Counted from the first letter of the stretch, positions 16,001 through 24,781 are shown. The stretch: 64,000 nucleotides of DNA from an uncultured Candidatus Saccharibacteria bacterium (GCA_938036915.1 CALHVV010000066.1:1-64000), one strand, 5' to 3'. Numbers and translations: made by a program. The notes: generated by a model not told the origin, from the sequence alone.

Positions 16001-17020
16001 GTGGTAAAAAACAATCTTGCAATCATAGTTCTTAACTGGAACGGCGCCGATGATGCCCTAGAATGCATCGATTCGTTGGCGCAGCAGACGCTAGTGCCAA
16101 CCATTGTTGTAGTCGATAACGACTCGCATGATGACTCGGTGGCACGCTTCCGCTCATATCAAGCTAAGCACCCTGCGCTTAGTCTCGTCATCATTGAGAA
16201 TCAGCGCAACCTCGGCTTCGCCGGTGGTATTAACACAGGCCTGCGCTATGCACAGAAGCAGCAATTTCGCTTTGTTGGCGTGCTTAATCCCGACGCAGTC
16301 GCCAACACACACTGGTGCCAAGCCCTAGTGGACGAGCTACGAGCTCATCCGCACTGTGGCATTGCCACTGGGCTACTCGCTCGTCGCGATGGGACAACCA
16401 TCGATAGCTCGGGCGACTTCTATACCACTTGGGGTTTGCCTGGCCCGCGCCACCGCGATGAGCCAATTAGCCACGCGCCAACAGAGGCCGGAGCAGTGTT
16501 TGGTGCAACAGGTGGTGGAGCAGTGTATCGCACGGCACTGTTCGACACTGTTGATCTTTTTGACGAAGCATTCTTCATGTACTACGAAGATGTCGATCTC
16601 AGCTTTCGCACGCAGCTGGCGGGTTGGACAGTGCGCTTCACGCCGCACGCCGTCGCATACCACAAGGTTGGTGCCAGCAGTAGCAAAGTCCCAGGGCTCG
16701 CGGTATACAATACCTTTAAGAACTTACCGCTTATTTTTATCAAGAATGTGCCAGGACGGCTGTTTTGGTCGATTGGGGCGCGCTTTTGCCTCACCTACTG
16801 GCTGATATTCTTGAGTGCACTGCGCCATGGCAATGGTTGGCCAGCACTGCGTGGTATGCTCGCCTCTGTTATCCACCAGCCAGCGGCCTATCGCCAGCGC
16901 TTTGCCATCCAGCGGCAGCGCAAGGTGTCGGTCGATTATATCCGTAGTATTATCCACAACGGACCACTACCTAACCAGACAGGTCTGCTCAAGTTCCGGA
17001 AGTTTTTTACTGGTAAATAG
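16001..17020 (+). CDS. glycosyltransferase family 2, rhamnosyltransferase-like (WcaA/RfbF type)
   Basis: The product has 339 residues. The GT2 core begins at LAIIVLNWNGADDALECI; then IVVVDNDSHDDS, NLGFAGGINTGLRYA and LNPDA (the DXD-like position) follow, with FDEAFFMYYEDVDLSFR as the catalytic and acceptor region. This combination is typical of rhamnosyltransferases. The C-terminal 70 residues are basic and membrane-associating. GTG 16001 is proposed as the start because it lies exactly six bases after TATAAT and would be a leaderless start; the ATG at 15995 directly abuts the -10 and would not be in the transcript. It stands alone, divergent from wzm. Confidence 0.83.
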   Translation: MVKNNLAIIVLNWNGADDALECIDSLAQQTLVPTIVVVDNDSHDDSVARFRSYQAKHPALSLVIIENQRNLGFAGGINTGLRYAQKQQFRFVGVLNPDAVANTHWCQALVDELRAHPHCGIATGLLARRDGTTIDSSGDFYTTWGLPGPRHRDEPISHAPTEAGAVFGATGGGAVYRTALFDTVDLFDEAFFMYYEDVDLSFRTQLAGWTVRFTPHAVAYHKVGASSSKVPGLAVYNTFKNLPLIFIKNVPGRLFWSIGARFCLTYWLIFLSALRHGNGWPALRGMLASVIHQPAAYRQRFAIQRQRKVSVDYIRSIIHNGPLPNQTGLLKFRKFFTGK

Positions 17021-17252
17021 CTCAGCTTGAGACGACAGGTCAGCGCCAAAGAAGCGAATTTTAAAGACCGATTTTCGTATGATAACCGTACAAGAAAATA
17101 TCTGGAGGCCAGTAACCCAGCAAGCGGAAAAGCACTATATAGGATCTGGCCGGAACATTTTCGGTACAGTTATCGTGCGAAAGAAGTACACCATATTCTA
17201 TTCGTATGCAATTAACCTACTTCACCTCACCCCTGTTACGCACGCAATCATT

Positions 17253-17280
17253 TTGCATATTCGCCATCTATGCGTACAAT
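17253..17280 (+). promoter_or_regulatory. promoter of sucCD
   Basis: TTGCAT (17253-17258), a 16-base spacer and TACAAT (17275-17280). The sucC ATG follows after seven bases, so the transcript is probably leaderless. Confidence 0.65.
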
Positions 17281-17287
17281 AATACCT

Positions 17288-18337
17288 ATGCGTCTTCTTG
17301 AATACCAAGCCAAGCAATGCTTGGCCGAGGCTGGTGTGGCAGTACCGCAGAGTAATGTTGTAGAATCTGCAACGATGGCACCCACTGCCCCTATCGTCCT
17401 CAAATCACAAGTGCCGATCGGTGGCCGCGGCAAGGCAGGTGGTGTAGTGATTGTCCGCGAGCAATCCGCCGTTGTGCCAACCATTCAGCGTCTCTTTACC
17501 CTCGATATTGGTGGATACACCCCCACGAAGCTCCTTGCCGAGGAAGTTCTCTCCATCGGCCGCGAGTGCTACATTTCGCTCACTATCAACCGCGAGCACT
17601 CATCCATCGAGTTGCTCGCCCACACCAGCGGTGGCATCGATGTGGAGGAGCATGAGAGTGCAGCGTTCTTTCGCCAGGCCGTTACGCCGCAAACGGTTCC
17701 TTCTGTAGCTGAAGTACTGGCAGAGTATCTGTCGCTACCAGAGCAAGCCTTTGCGCTTGAGGATGTGGTGGCGAATTGTTTGCGTTGCTTTATTGACAAC
17801 GATTGTCTCTTACTCGAGATTAACCCACTCGTTGTGACAACAGATGGCCAGCTCGTCGCTGGTGATGCAAAGATGACAATTGACGATGCAGCGCTATTTC
17901 GCCACCCGCAGTGGCACGAAGCAGCAGCAGAGGATCATAATTTCGTCACGCTCGACCACAACGGGACGGTTGCGACAATTGCCAACGGTGCAGGCCTGGC
18001 AATGGCAACCGTCGATGCGGTGACTGCCCGCGGTGTGCAGCCAGCTAATTTTCTGGACATTGGTGGCACGGCAACTCCAGAGAAGATCCTGACTAGCTTC
18101 GAGCAGATTGCCCGCTTCCCTGCCGTGGCGCTCATCATTATTAATATCTTTGGTGGTATTGTGCGCTGCGATGACGTAGCGGCAGCCATCATTAGTGCCA
18201 AGCAGCAGCTACCTGACCTCCCGCCACTCGCTGTCCGCCTAACGGGCAACCGCGAGGCCGAAGCCAAGGCGCTCCTTGCCCGCGAGGATATTCCACTCTA
18301 TGATAACCTATCTCACATCCTGGAGGAGGCTGTATGA
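17288..18337 (+). CDS. sucC: succinate-CoA ligase (ADP-forming) beta subunit
   Basis: The product has 349 residues; about 390 is usual. With SucD it interconverts succinyl-CoA and succinate with ATP or GTP formation. MRLLEYQAK at the N-terminus, the ATP-grasp motif SQVPIGGRGKAGGV (about 36-49), the metal-site region EINPLVVT, FLDIGGTA and NIFGGIVRCDDVA are all standard. The shortening lies mainly between the ALFRHP segment and NGAGLAMAT, where about 20 residues of the usual linker are missing. ATG 17288 was chosen by homology and promoter fit over an upstream in-frame start. It is coupled to sucD by an ATGA overlap. No other TCA-cycle gene is present, so the role (substrate-level ATP formation or succinyl-CoA supply) is open. 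Confidence 0.92.
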   Translation: MRLLEYQAKQCLAEAGVAVPQSNVVESATMAPTAPIVLKSQVPIGGRGKAGGVVIVREQSAVVPTIQRLFTLDIGGYTPTKLLAEEVLSIGRECYISLTINREHSSIELLAHTSGGIDVEEHESAAFFRQAVTPQTVPSVAEVLAEYLSLPEQAFALEDVVANCLRCFIDNDCLLLEINPLVVTTDGQLVAGDAKMTIDDAALFRHPQWHEAAAEDHNFVTLDHNGTVATIANGAGLAMATVDAVTARGVQPANFLDIGGTATPEKILTSFEQIARFPAVALIIINIFGGIVRCDDVAAAIISAKQQLPDLPPLAVRLTGNREAEAKALLAREDIPLYDNLSHILEEAV

Positions 18338-19206
18338 TGACACCTGATATCTTTCATGGTAAGCATGTTATCGTCCAGGGTATGACTGGCAAACATGGCT
18401 CATTTCACACCGAGCGTATGCTAGCGAGTGGTACACATATCGTTGGCGGCACGTCACCCAACCAATCGGTTACAGAGGTGCACGGTGTGCCGGTCTTCCG
18501 GACGATTCGCGAAATTCAGGCGCAGCAGCCTGTCGATATTTCCGTCATTTTTGTGCCAGCAGCCTATGCCAAAGCAGCGATTATGGAAGCAATTGATGCA
18601 GAGGTGCCACTCATTATTTGTATCACCGAGGGCGTGCCTGTCCACGATATGTTGCATATAAAACAACGCCTGGTAACTAGTTCTTCAATTTTGATCGGCC
18701 CCAACTGCCCTGGCGTTCTCATCCCCGGCGTGCACAACCTCGGCATCGTCCCCGCCACGCTCGCCACGCCGGGCCACACTGCCATCGTTAGCCGTAGCGG
18801 CACGCTCACCTACGAAGCAATGAGCCTCCTTCCCCAGGCGGGGGTTGGCCAGCGCTATGTGATTGGGATTGGCGGCGATATGATTGGCGGCAGCAGCTTT
18901 ATTGATTGCCTGCAGTTGTTTGAACAGGATGTGACAGTAGAGCAGATTGTGCTGATCGGTGAGATTGGTGGCACGAGCGAGATTGCCGCGGCGGATTATA
19001 TTAAGCGTCATATAAGCAAACCAGTCTATGCTTACATTGCGGGCCACAGTGCACCATCTGGAGTACAGATGGGCCATGCTGGGGCAATCCTTGGCACAAA
19101 TGAGCTGGAGTCAGCCCAGGCCAAGACGGCCCGGCTCGAGGCCAGTGGCGCAGTGGTGGCATCGTCCATCCAGTCGCTCATCGCGCTCATACCAACCAAT
19201 AAGTGA
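18334..19206 (+). CDS. sucD: succinate-CoA ligase (ADP-forming) alpha subunit
   Basis: The product has 290 residues, full length. The N-terminal CoA-binding Rossmann part has VIVQGMTGKHGSFHT, GGTSPNQSVTEVHGVPVF and IGPNCPGVLIPG. The ligase part has SRSGTLTYEA, GIGGDMIGG and the active-site histidine in MGHAGAI, which carries the phosphoryl group. All catalytic landmarks are intact, so the pair should be active. It starts inside the sucC stop (ATGA) and is followed after 15 bases by a GT2 gene with its own -10. Sequence specificity cannot tell succinate from related acids such as malate or itaconate. Confidence 0.92.
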   Translation: MMTPDIFHGKHVIVQGMTGKHGSFHTERMLASGTHIVGGTSPNQSVTEVHGVPVFRTIREIQAQQPVDISVIFVPAAYAKAAIMEAIDAEVPLIICITEGVPVHDMLHIKQRLVTSSSILIGPNCPGVLIPGVHNLGIVPATLATPGHTAIVSRSGTLTYEAMSLLPQAGVGQRYVIGIGGDMIGGSSFIDCLQLFEQDVTVEQIVLIGEIGGTSEIAAADYIKRHISKPVYAYIAGHSAPSGVQMGHAGAILGTNELESAQAKTARLEASGAVVASSIQSLIALIPTNK

Positions 19207-19221
19207 TACAATAAGGCTACG

Positions 19222-20169
19222 ATGAAAACAATCACCATTCTTATCCCTGCCTACAACGAAGCAGCTGTCTTGCCACAGCTGTTTGCCCGGCTCGAGGCGC
19301 TACAGCGCAGTGTTGATCGCCGGCGCTACCAGTTCGAATTCTTATTTATTAATGACGGCAGCCAGGATCACACGCTCGAGCTCATCCAAATCGAGCAGCA
19401 GCACAACCCTGCCATTGCCTACCTCAATCTCTCGCGCAACTTTGGCAAAGAAGCTGCTATGCTTGCTGGCTTCGACCACGCCGCGGGTGATGCTGTCGTG
19501 GTAATTGATGCCGACCTACAAGACCCACCAGAGCTGATCCCGCAGATGATCGAGCTGTGGGAACAGGGGTATGATGATGTGTATGCACGGCGCCGAAGCC
19601 GCTCCGGCGAGACCTGGCTCAAGAAAAAAACTGCCGCTTGGTACTACCGCCTCCTCCAGAGTACGACGCATATTCCTGTTCAGATCGACACGGGTGACTT
19701 CCGCTTACTGAGCAAGCGCTGCGTCACTGCCATCACCCAGCTGCGCGAATCTCAGCGCAATACCAAAGCGATCTTTAGTTGGGTGGGTTACAAAAAGAAG
19801 GAAATCCTCTACGACCGCGACCCACGGGCTGCTGGTAGCATCAAACAAAGTCCGCGCACGCTCATCAACCTGGCTATTGACGGCATCACGAGCTTTACAA
19901 CCGCGCCACTGCGTATCTCGGCCGTGCTGGGCTTCCTTATCGCCTTCTTGGCCTCTATCTATATCCTCTATCTGCTTATCCGACCACTGTTTGGTGTGCC
20001 AACTGGTGCAGGCTATTCGTCGCTCATGGCAGTGATTCTCTTCCTTGGTGGAGTACAGCTGCTGAGCCTGGGAGTGATTGGCGAATATATCGCCCGAATT
20101 TTTAGCGAAACAAAGCAGCGCCCACCTTATCTCGTTGAGGAACATCGTGAGGCTCGTCATCGCAAATAA
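19222..20169 (+). CDS. GtrB/DPM1-like membrane glycosyltransferase
   Basis: The product has 315 residues. The GT2 domain starts with ITILIPAYNEAAVL; IDADLQDPPELIPQMIELW at about 95-113 contains the DAD metal site followed by the typical QDPPE. The loop KKKTAAWYYRLLQ and two C-terminal helices (about 235-257 and 270-292) complete the polyprenyl-phosphate sugar synthase layout (GtrB, YfdH, ArnC type). It moves a sugar from a nucleotide to undecaprenyl phosphate at the inner face. The -10 TACAAT (19207-19212) is nine bases before the ATG. The following gtrA-like gene overlaps its 3' end, matching the usual GtrB-GtrA pairing. Confidence 0.88.
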   Translation: MKTITILIPAYNEAAVLPQLFARLEALQRSVDRRRYQFEFLFINDGSQDHTLELIQIEQQHNPAIAYLNLSRNFGKEAAMLAGFDHAAGDAVVVIDADLQDPPELIPQMIELWEQGYDDVYARRRSRSGETWLKKKTAAWYYRLLQSTTHIPVQIDTGDFRLLSKRCVTAITQLRESQRNTKAIFSWVGYKKKEILYDRDPRAAGSIKQSPRTLINLAIDGITSFTTAPLRISAVLGFLIAFLASIYILYLLIRPLFGVPTGAGYSSLMAVILFLGGVQLLSLGVIGEYIARIFSETKQRPPYLVEEHREARHRK

Positions 20170-20569
20170 CAGAGGTAAATTGCTGCGGTTTGCGCTCGTT
20201 GGTGGGATTAATACAGTAATTGATATTGGCTTACTCTTTGGACTCACCACACTTGGCCTGCCAAAGCTTGCGGCTAATACGGTGTCAACAGGCCTGGCCT
20301 TTATTTTTAGTTTTTTTGCCAATAAGTCGTATACCTTTCGCGCCCAGGGTAATGTGCGTCGGCAGCTGGTCTTGTTTGTCGTCGTCACTCTGGCGGGCTT
20401 GTGGGGGCTGCAAAATGCGGTTATTTTCTGCATCTCGCCCATCTTGACCTCTGTTATCCATACTGAGCCGCTTGTGTTGCTGCTTGCAAAAATCATTGCC
20501 ACCAGTGCATCGTTGGTGTGGAATTATTGTTTGTATGATCGTGTTGTTTTTCGAACAACAGAGAGATAA
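20147..20569 (+). CDS. GtrA family membrane protein
   Basis: The product has 140 residues with four hydrophobic helices. LLRFALVGGINTVIDIGLLF at the start and FANKSYTFRAQG mid-protein (about 65-75) are GtrA family marks. Members are thought to flip polyprenyl-phosphate sugars made by GtrB enzymes. GTG 20147 is preferred because GAGG lies six bases upstream inside the preceding gene; an ATG at 20078 would add unrelated residues. The gene overlaps the GT2 gene by 23 bases. A copy of the AACAGAGGTA word lies within codons 8-11. Confidence 0.83.
   Translation: MRLVIANNRGKLLRFALVGGINTVIDIGLLFGLTTLGLPKLAANTVSTGLAFIFSFFANKSYTFRAQGNVRRQLVLFVVVTLAGLWGLQNAVIFCISPILTSVIHTEPLVLLLAKIIATSASLVWNYCLYDRVVFRTTER
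20168..20177. repeat. dispersed word AACAGAGGTA (one of nine ACAGAGGTA sites)
   Basis: Exact AACAGAGGTA sites on plus: 20168-20177, 25110-25119, 49221-49230, 49256-49265; on minus: 26861-26870, 47569-47578, 49767-49776. Two more have T at the first base: 21555-21564 and 43580-43589. Sites occur inside genes and between them. Several are preceded by AAT or AT (AATAACAGAGG); near matches lie at about 16867, 18471, 20451 and 23121. Confidence 0.8.
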
Positions 20570-20632
20570 TGTTTCGCTAAATATACGGTTTTTAAACAGT
20601 ACATTTACAAACTCACTATACACTCATACCTA

Positions 20633-21154
20633 TTATTGACGCTGATAATCATCCGCCACCCGCACAATATCATCCTCTGTTGATGGGTGCGCTGGGTTGG
20701 TGTGCTGCCAGAGCTCAGCAATGATCGTTGGGTGCTGAGCGTCACCACAAGCACGGTGACGCTCCCCTGCCGCCAGCCTTACGATATCGCCTGCCTGAGC
20801 TGGCGTTGGCTGGGCTGGTAGCTCGTCGCTCATGTTGCAATAGTACGCACCAGCGGTCAGAAAACGCCACAGCTCCGCCCGCCGATGATGATATTGCCAG
20901 CTCAGGCGCGCCCCTGGCCGGACAAAAAGAATCTTAGGACTGAGCGGCGCATGAGCATTGTCCTTAGCTATTACTTCCGATGCCGCAAAGAAATCCACCG
21001 CAAACTGCTCTGCCTGCGCCGGGTCAATACAGATAAAACCACCCCATGGCCGCTGGCTATCTACCCCAGTAATGTGGTAGCCGGCCTGGCGGAGAACGCG
21101 CTCGATTTGCGCCACGCTTGTCTGAGCTGCTATGTGCTGCAGTAATTCCATCAT
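20633..21154 (-). CDS. mannose-6-phosphate isomerase type II-like cupin
   Basis: The product has 173 residues. It corresponds to the stand-alone C-terminal isomerase domain of type II phosphomannose isomerase/GDP-mannose pyrophosphorylase proteins. RPWGGF starts the cupin; RPGARLSWQYHHRRAELWRF is the family's histidine/glutamate metal motif; AGDIVRLAAGERHRA and IIAELWQ followed by EDDIVRVADDY complete it. It likely interconverts fructose-6-phosphate and mannose-6-phosphate to feed GDP-mannose or glycan synthesis. No nucleotidyltransferase domain is attached. TATTAT lies six bases before the ATG, so a leaderless start is possible. It converges on gtrA with a 63-base gap. Confidence 0.78.
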   Translation of the reverse strand: MMELLQHIAAQTSVAQIERVLRQAGYHITGVDSQRPWGGFICIDPAQAEQFAVDFFAASEVIAKDNAHAPLSPKILFVRPGARLSWQYHHRRAELWRFLTAGAYYCNMSDELPAQPTPAQAGDIVRLAAGERHRACGDAQHPTIIAELWQHTNPAHPSTEDDIVRVADDYQRQ

Positions 21155-21256
21155 ATTACGATAATATGAGTATTATAACACTTTTATGCAGAGTTGAGTT
21201 ATTATTATCCGCCTTGACATACCCTCGCTCATCTGGCGCTTTTGGTGCAGGAGCTG

Positions 21257-21262
21257 TATACT
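21257..21262 (+). promoter_or_regulatory. -10 of the GT4 gene
   Basis: TATACT (21257-21262) with the ATG seven bases downstream, predicting a leaderless start. A TTGACA at 21214-21219 is too far upstream to pair with it. Confidence 0.55.
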
Positions 21263-21269
21263 AGAGGGT

Positions 21270-22373
21270 ATGAGTTCTCATATTGCAATCGACGCCCGCG
21301 TGATCAATTCTGGCACGGGCACATATGTCGTGAAGCTGCTTGAGCAGCTGGAGCGGCTTGATACAACCAACCGCTATAGTATCCTCGTTCCTACCAAGGA
21401 CCGCGACTACTGGCAGCCACACAACCCTAACTTCACTATCCGTACGGTCGACTTTGCCAACTATTCGCTAGCAGAGCAACTTGGCTTCCGGCACTACCTA
21501 GATGAGCTAGGGCCCGACTTAGTACATTTTTGTATGCCGCAGCAACCGGTTTTTTACAGAGGTAAGCATGTCACAACGGTGCACGATATGACCCTCCTTA
21601 AGACGTATAATTCCGATAAAAATTGGCTCGTGTTTCATCTTAAGCAATTGGTAGGGCGCTGGGTGTTTCGGCGGATTGCCCGTACCAGCGAACACATCAT
21701 CACTATTTCTCAGACGACTAAGCAGGAATACCAGGACTTTACCAAGATCCCCGATAGCAAAATCTCGGTCATCTACGAGGCAGGCGAGGTGCATCCTGGG
21801 CAGCTCACGCCATATATCGACCTTCCCTTCAAGCGGTTCATTATCTACGTTGGGCAGCAGCCTGATTATAAAAATCTGCGTCGCCTCGCGGCCGCACACC
21901 AGCAGCTGCTGAGTCGCTGGCCAGACCTTGGTCTGGTATTTGTAGGGCGAATGAACGAAGACACCAAGCGCAACCAAGCCTACTACCAGCAGCAGGGCTA
22001 TCGCAATATTCACTTCACTGGGTTCATCCCCGACGGGCAGCGTGATTGGCTGCTTAACAAGGCCGAGGCATACGTCTTTCCATCCCTCATGGAAGGGTTT
22101 GGCTTGCCACCACTCGAGACAATGGCGTATGGCACAACCCCTGTTATATCGAGCAATACCTCGTGTATGCCCGAGATTTTGGGCGATGCTGCCGAGTACT
22201 TCGACCCACTCGACGTTGATGCCATTGCGAGCGCAATTGACCGCGTCCTCAGCCAGCCAGCCCGCCGTCGCGAGCTTATCGTCAAAGGCAAAGCCCAAGC
22301 TGCCCGCTACTCGTGGGAACGCTGCGGCAAGGAAACGTTGGCGGTGTATGAGCAAGCGTTGCGGCAATCATAA
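21270..22373 (+). CDS. glycosyltransferase family 4 (mannosyl/rhamnosyltransferase-like)
   Basis: The product has 367 residues and a GT-B fold. The N-terminal IDARVINSGTGTYVVKLLEQL is typical of WbaZ/MtfB-type GT4 enzymes, TTVHDMTLL holds the inner-domain histidine, and RFIIYVGQQPDYKNL opens the donor domain. VFPSLMEGFGLPPLETMAYG contains the E-x7-E nucleotide-sugar motif near residue 275. It likely adds mannose or rhamnose to a surface glycan, fitting the cupin isomerase next door, which is divergent from it. There is no Shine-Dalgarno. A copy of the ACAGAGGTA word lies within the gene (21556-21564). Confidence 0.87.
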   Translation: MSSHIAIDARVINSGTGTYVVKLLEQLERLDTTNRYSILVPTKDRDYWQPHNPNFTIRTVDFANYSLAEQLGFRHYLDELGPDLVHFCMPQQPVFYRGKHVTTVHDMTLLKTYNSDKNWLVFHLKQLVGRWVFRRIARTSEHIITISQTTKQEYQDFTKIPDSKISVIYEAGEVHPGQLTPYIDLPFKRFIIYVGQQPDYKNLRRLAAAHQQLLSRWPDLGLVFVGRMNEDTKRNQAYYQQQGYRNIHFTGFIPDGQRDWLLNKAEAYVFPSLMEGFGLPPLETMAYGTTPVISSNTSCMPEILGDAAEYFDPLDVDAIASAIDRVLSQPARRRELIVKGKAQAARYSWERCGKETLAVYEQALRQS

Positions 22374-22591
22374 TCAGTCTATTTATAGCCAGTTTGAGTG
22401 ATTGTGATACCAGAATCGTAAAGTCTCATTTACCTTAGTGTGAGTCTATTCTCTCTTGCCTTGTATAAGTTGTAGTTGTCATTTATAACAATACTTTATC
22501 TCTGCTCTGTATCGCGTTCTATTAAAAACAGTGGAGTGAGCACAAGAATTAGCACGCCGCTACGAAGTAGTTATTTTGATATTATTATTGC

Positions 22592-22621
22592 AAAAATAAC
22601 CGGCCATCACTGACCGGTTAT
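22592..22621 (-). terminator. terminator after khpB
   Basis: An eight-base-pair stem (22596-22603 with 22614-22621), a ten-base loop and TTTTT on the minus strand, 23 bases after the khpB stop. Confidence 0.75.
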
Positions 22622-22643
22622 AAGATGTATCTTAGCGTAGCTT

Positions 22644-23108
22644 TTACTCAGCCTCTTCCAGCTGGATGATCACATGGCGCTCGCGGCCTTCGCCTTCGGA
22701 GATGGTCGTGATACCAGCTGCGTCGGCAGCAACTTGGTGGACGATGCGTCGATCGGCTGGGTTGAGGTGAGCGGTGTAGGGCTCACCAGTTGCACGCACG
22801 CGCTCGATCCAGCCCCGCGCTTTGTCGGCAATTTTTTCCTCATGCTGCTTTTTATAATCAGCAATATCAACACTCACACGCACTACCGCGGCATTTTGCG
22901 CCCGCAACGCCGATGAGACGATATATTGCAGCGCCCGCAACGTCTCTGCCCCGCGGCCAATCAAGATACTATTAATATCCGACGACTCTACCCGAAGTGT
23001 CATTACCTCGCCATCGTCATCACCCGATACCGCAATATTTTCGCCAAAAAATGAGATGATGTTCTGGAGATATTCTCGGGCAAATGTTACTGATTGGTAT
23101 CGATCCAT
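22644..23108 (-). CDS. khpB: KH/R3H RNA-binding protein (Jag/KhpB)
   Basis: The product has 154 residues. A KH domain with ILIGRGAETLRALQYIVS (the GxxG-type loop reads GRGA) at about 48-65 is followed by an R3H domain, LNPADRRIVHQVAADAAG, at about 115-132, ending in ISEGEGRERHVII. The separate N-terminal Jag domain and basic linker of Firmicutes are reduced or missing. KhpB binds mRNA and influences cell elongation in Gram-positive bacteria. It lies 17 bases after yidC, the conserved yidC-jag order near the origin, and ends at a strong terminator. Confidence 0.9.
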   Translation of the reverse strand: MDRYQSVTFAREYLQNIISFFGENIAVSGDDDGEVMTLRVESSDINSILIGRGAETLRALQYIVSSALRAQNAAVVRVSVDIADYKKQHEEKIADKARGWIERVRATGEPYTAHLNPADRRIVHQVAADAAGITTISEGEGRERHVIIQLEEAE

Positions 23109-23125
23109 CGGGTTCTCCTCCTCTG

Positions 23126-24046
23126 TTATTCTTTGGCTTTGATGCGTGTGATGTTGGCTTCTGTAGCCGCTTTGGCGCGCTTTTTCGTCGTTTTTTTCTT
23201 GGCAGGCGTTGTAATATCTACTTCATCAGCAATTGCTTCAAGTTCTTGCTTATCTTTACGGAGGAGATATGACTGCTGCGCTACTGCTACTAGGTTAGAT
23301 GCCGTATAGTAGAGCGCCAACGCCCCTGGCAAGCCCATCATGATCATAAACATCATCACTGGCATAAACTTCGCCATATTGCGCATCATTGCGGCGTTCA
23401 TCTCGGCGGGGTCGGCTTCTTTGCCAGCAGCCGTCTCCTTCATGATATCGCGGAAACGTTTAGTGCTCTTGCCAGTTGGCATGGTCTGCTTAGTCATCAC
23501 ATACTGGGTGAGAGCTGAGATGATTGCGAGAGCGAGAAGCGGCCAGACAATACCATCCTTGCCAAGCGCTACCTTAGTGAGGTCGATAAAGCCGAGCATA
23601 GTGTGGTTGAACTGCTCAGGGTGGTTGATGATGGTCTTGATGGCATCGATATTCTTGAGCGGCTCGTAGATGTAGCGCGCCACTTGGTCGCGGTGGAGCG
23701 AGATGATCATGATCACCTGGTAGAGGCCGATAAAGATCGGAATCTGAATAAAGAGCAATAGAATCGAGCGAAATGGCTTGATACCGTACTTTTTATACAG
23801 CTCCATCTGCTGCATCGCTTCTACTTGACGGTTGCCATTAGCCGCTTTCTTGATCTTGGCCAGTTCAGGCTGCATCTTGCGCATTTGTTTGCTCTGGTGG
23901 AGCTGCCGCTTGAGTAGTGGGTAGAGCAAGAAGCGGATGATAACCGTGAAGAGAATCACCGCCACGCCAAAGTCACCACCAGGGATGATACTATAGATGA
24001 GCAAAAGTGCGTTAAAAATGGGCTGTAAAATTATTGTCTCAAACAT
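23126..24046 (-). CDS. yidC: membrane protein insertase YidC (SpoIIIJ type)
   Basis: The product has 306 residues. It lacks the large periplasmic domain of proteobacterial YidC. The conserved hydrophilic-groove arginine is in FTVIIRFLLYPLLKRQL; SILLLFIQIPIFIGLYQVI and the last helices FMPVMMFMIMMGLPGALALYY are typical. The C-terminal tail is lysine/alanine-rich, as in Gram-positive homologues that contact ribosomes. Start ATG 24046 has GGAG five bases upstream; a longer frame from 24196 lacks support and spans the -10 TACAAT (24074-24069). The usual yidD between rnpA and yidC is absent; 312 bases of non-coding DNA sit there instead. Confidence 0.93.
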   Translation of the reverse strand: MFETIILQPIFNALLLIYSIIPGGDFGVAVILFTVIIRFLLYPLLKRQLHQSKQMRKMQPELAKIKKAANGNRQVEAMQQMELYKKYGIKPFRSILLLFIQIPIFIGLYQVIMIISLHRDQVARYIYEPLKNIDAIKTIINHPEQFNHTMLGFIDLTKVALGKDGIVWPLLALAIISALTQYVMTKQTMPTGKSTKRFRDIMKETAAGKEADPAEMNAAMMRNMAKFMPVMMFMIMMGLPGALALYYTASNLVAVAQQSYLLRKDKQELEAIADEVDITTPAKKKTTKKRAKAATEANITRIKAKE

Positions 24047-24358
24047 ATTGACTCCGATTACTGCATTTATTGTATCATAGGTGGCCACGGAAGATGAATT
24101 GTGGCGAAGTATTTTTTGGAAATCAATCGTTGATATATGCGATACACTACTGCCAATACTACATATAAGAGTATTTATAACCTTAGAAAAGAACACTCAC
24201 CCAGCTTACCCTTCATTGGTATAGAATGATAAGAAAAGAATTTTTTATAAATATTTTGAGTTCTAGCCTCCACTGTTTATACAGAACTATTTGTCACTGA
24301 TTTGACTCAAAGTACTATGAAATAGGTCGCGCAAAGAAGACTGAAAGGTTATAAAGTG
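24047..24358. other. spacer between rnpA and yidC
   Basis: Contains the yidC -10 (24074-24069, minus) and Shine-Dalgarno. The rest is AT-rich with no gene, and no yidD is found here or on the other strand. No convincing rnpA terminator was seen. Confidence 0.6.
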
Positions 24359-24745
24359 CTAGTCTATCTTTTCTCTTTCATCACTTGGCGTTGCCTCGTC
24401 AGGGCAAATACCAGCTCGCACAAGCAGATTTGTCACTACCAGCACTAGCTCATCGTGCGGTGTGACAAGCACCTCGCTTGAGGTAATGATGAGCGCAACG
24501 TCATACACCCCTGTAAAGTGCGGTACGTGCTGGCGCAGAATCTCGTAGATACGGCGACGAATGCGGTTGCGCCCTACCGCAGATTTGTGCACCTTTTTGC
24601 TCACCACGACGGCAATTCGCGGCATACGCCGGCGGCGATTGGCAACGTACTTGACGGTCAGCAAGCGTGATCGCTCGGCACTCGCATGGCGATACAAATA
24701 GCGTAGCCCACCATAGCCATGAAACCGATATCGTTGCTGTAACAT
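24359..24745 (-). CDS. rnpA: ribonuclease P protein component
   Basis: The product has 128 residues. It helps the RNase P RNA mature tRNA 5' ends. LQQRYRFHGYGGLRYLYR at the N-terminus, IAVVVSKKVHKSAVGRNRIRRRIYEILR (the RNR RNA-binding helix) at about 47-74 and DVALIITSS are family landmarks. The start is ATG 24745, six bases from an extended -10 (TGC-TATAAT), so translation is probably leaderless; a longer frame would run through the rpmH terminator. The C-terminal 30 residues are acidic and not conserved. Confidence 0.93.
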   Translation of the reverse strand: MLQQRYRFHGYGGLRYLYRHASAERSRLLTVKYVANRRRRMPRIAVVVSKKVHKSAVGRNRIRRRIYEILRQHVPHFTGVYDVALIITSSEVLVTPHDELVLVVTNLLVRAGICPDEATPSDEREKID

Positions 24746-24751
24746 AGCTGT

Positions 24752-24760
24752 ATTATAGCA
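24752..24760 (-). promoter_or_regulatory. rnpA promoter (extended -10)
   Basis: Minus strand TGC-TATAAT, hexamer at 24757-24752, with six bases to the ATG at 24745. Confidence 0.7.
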
Positions 24761-24781
24761 AATCTGCCCGCAAACAGAGAT

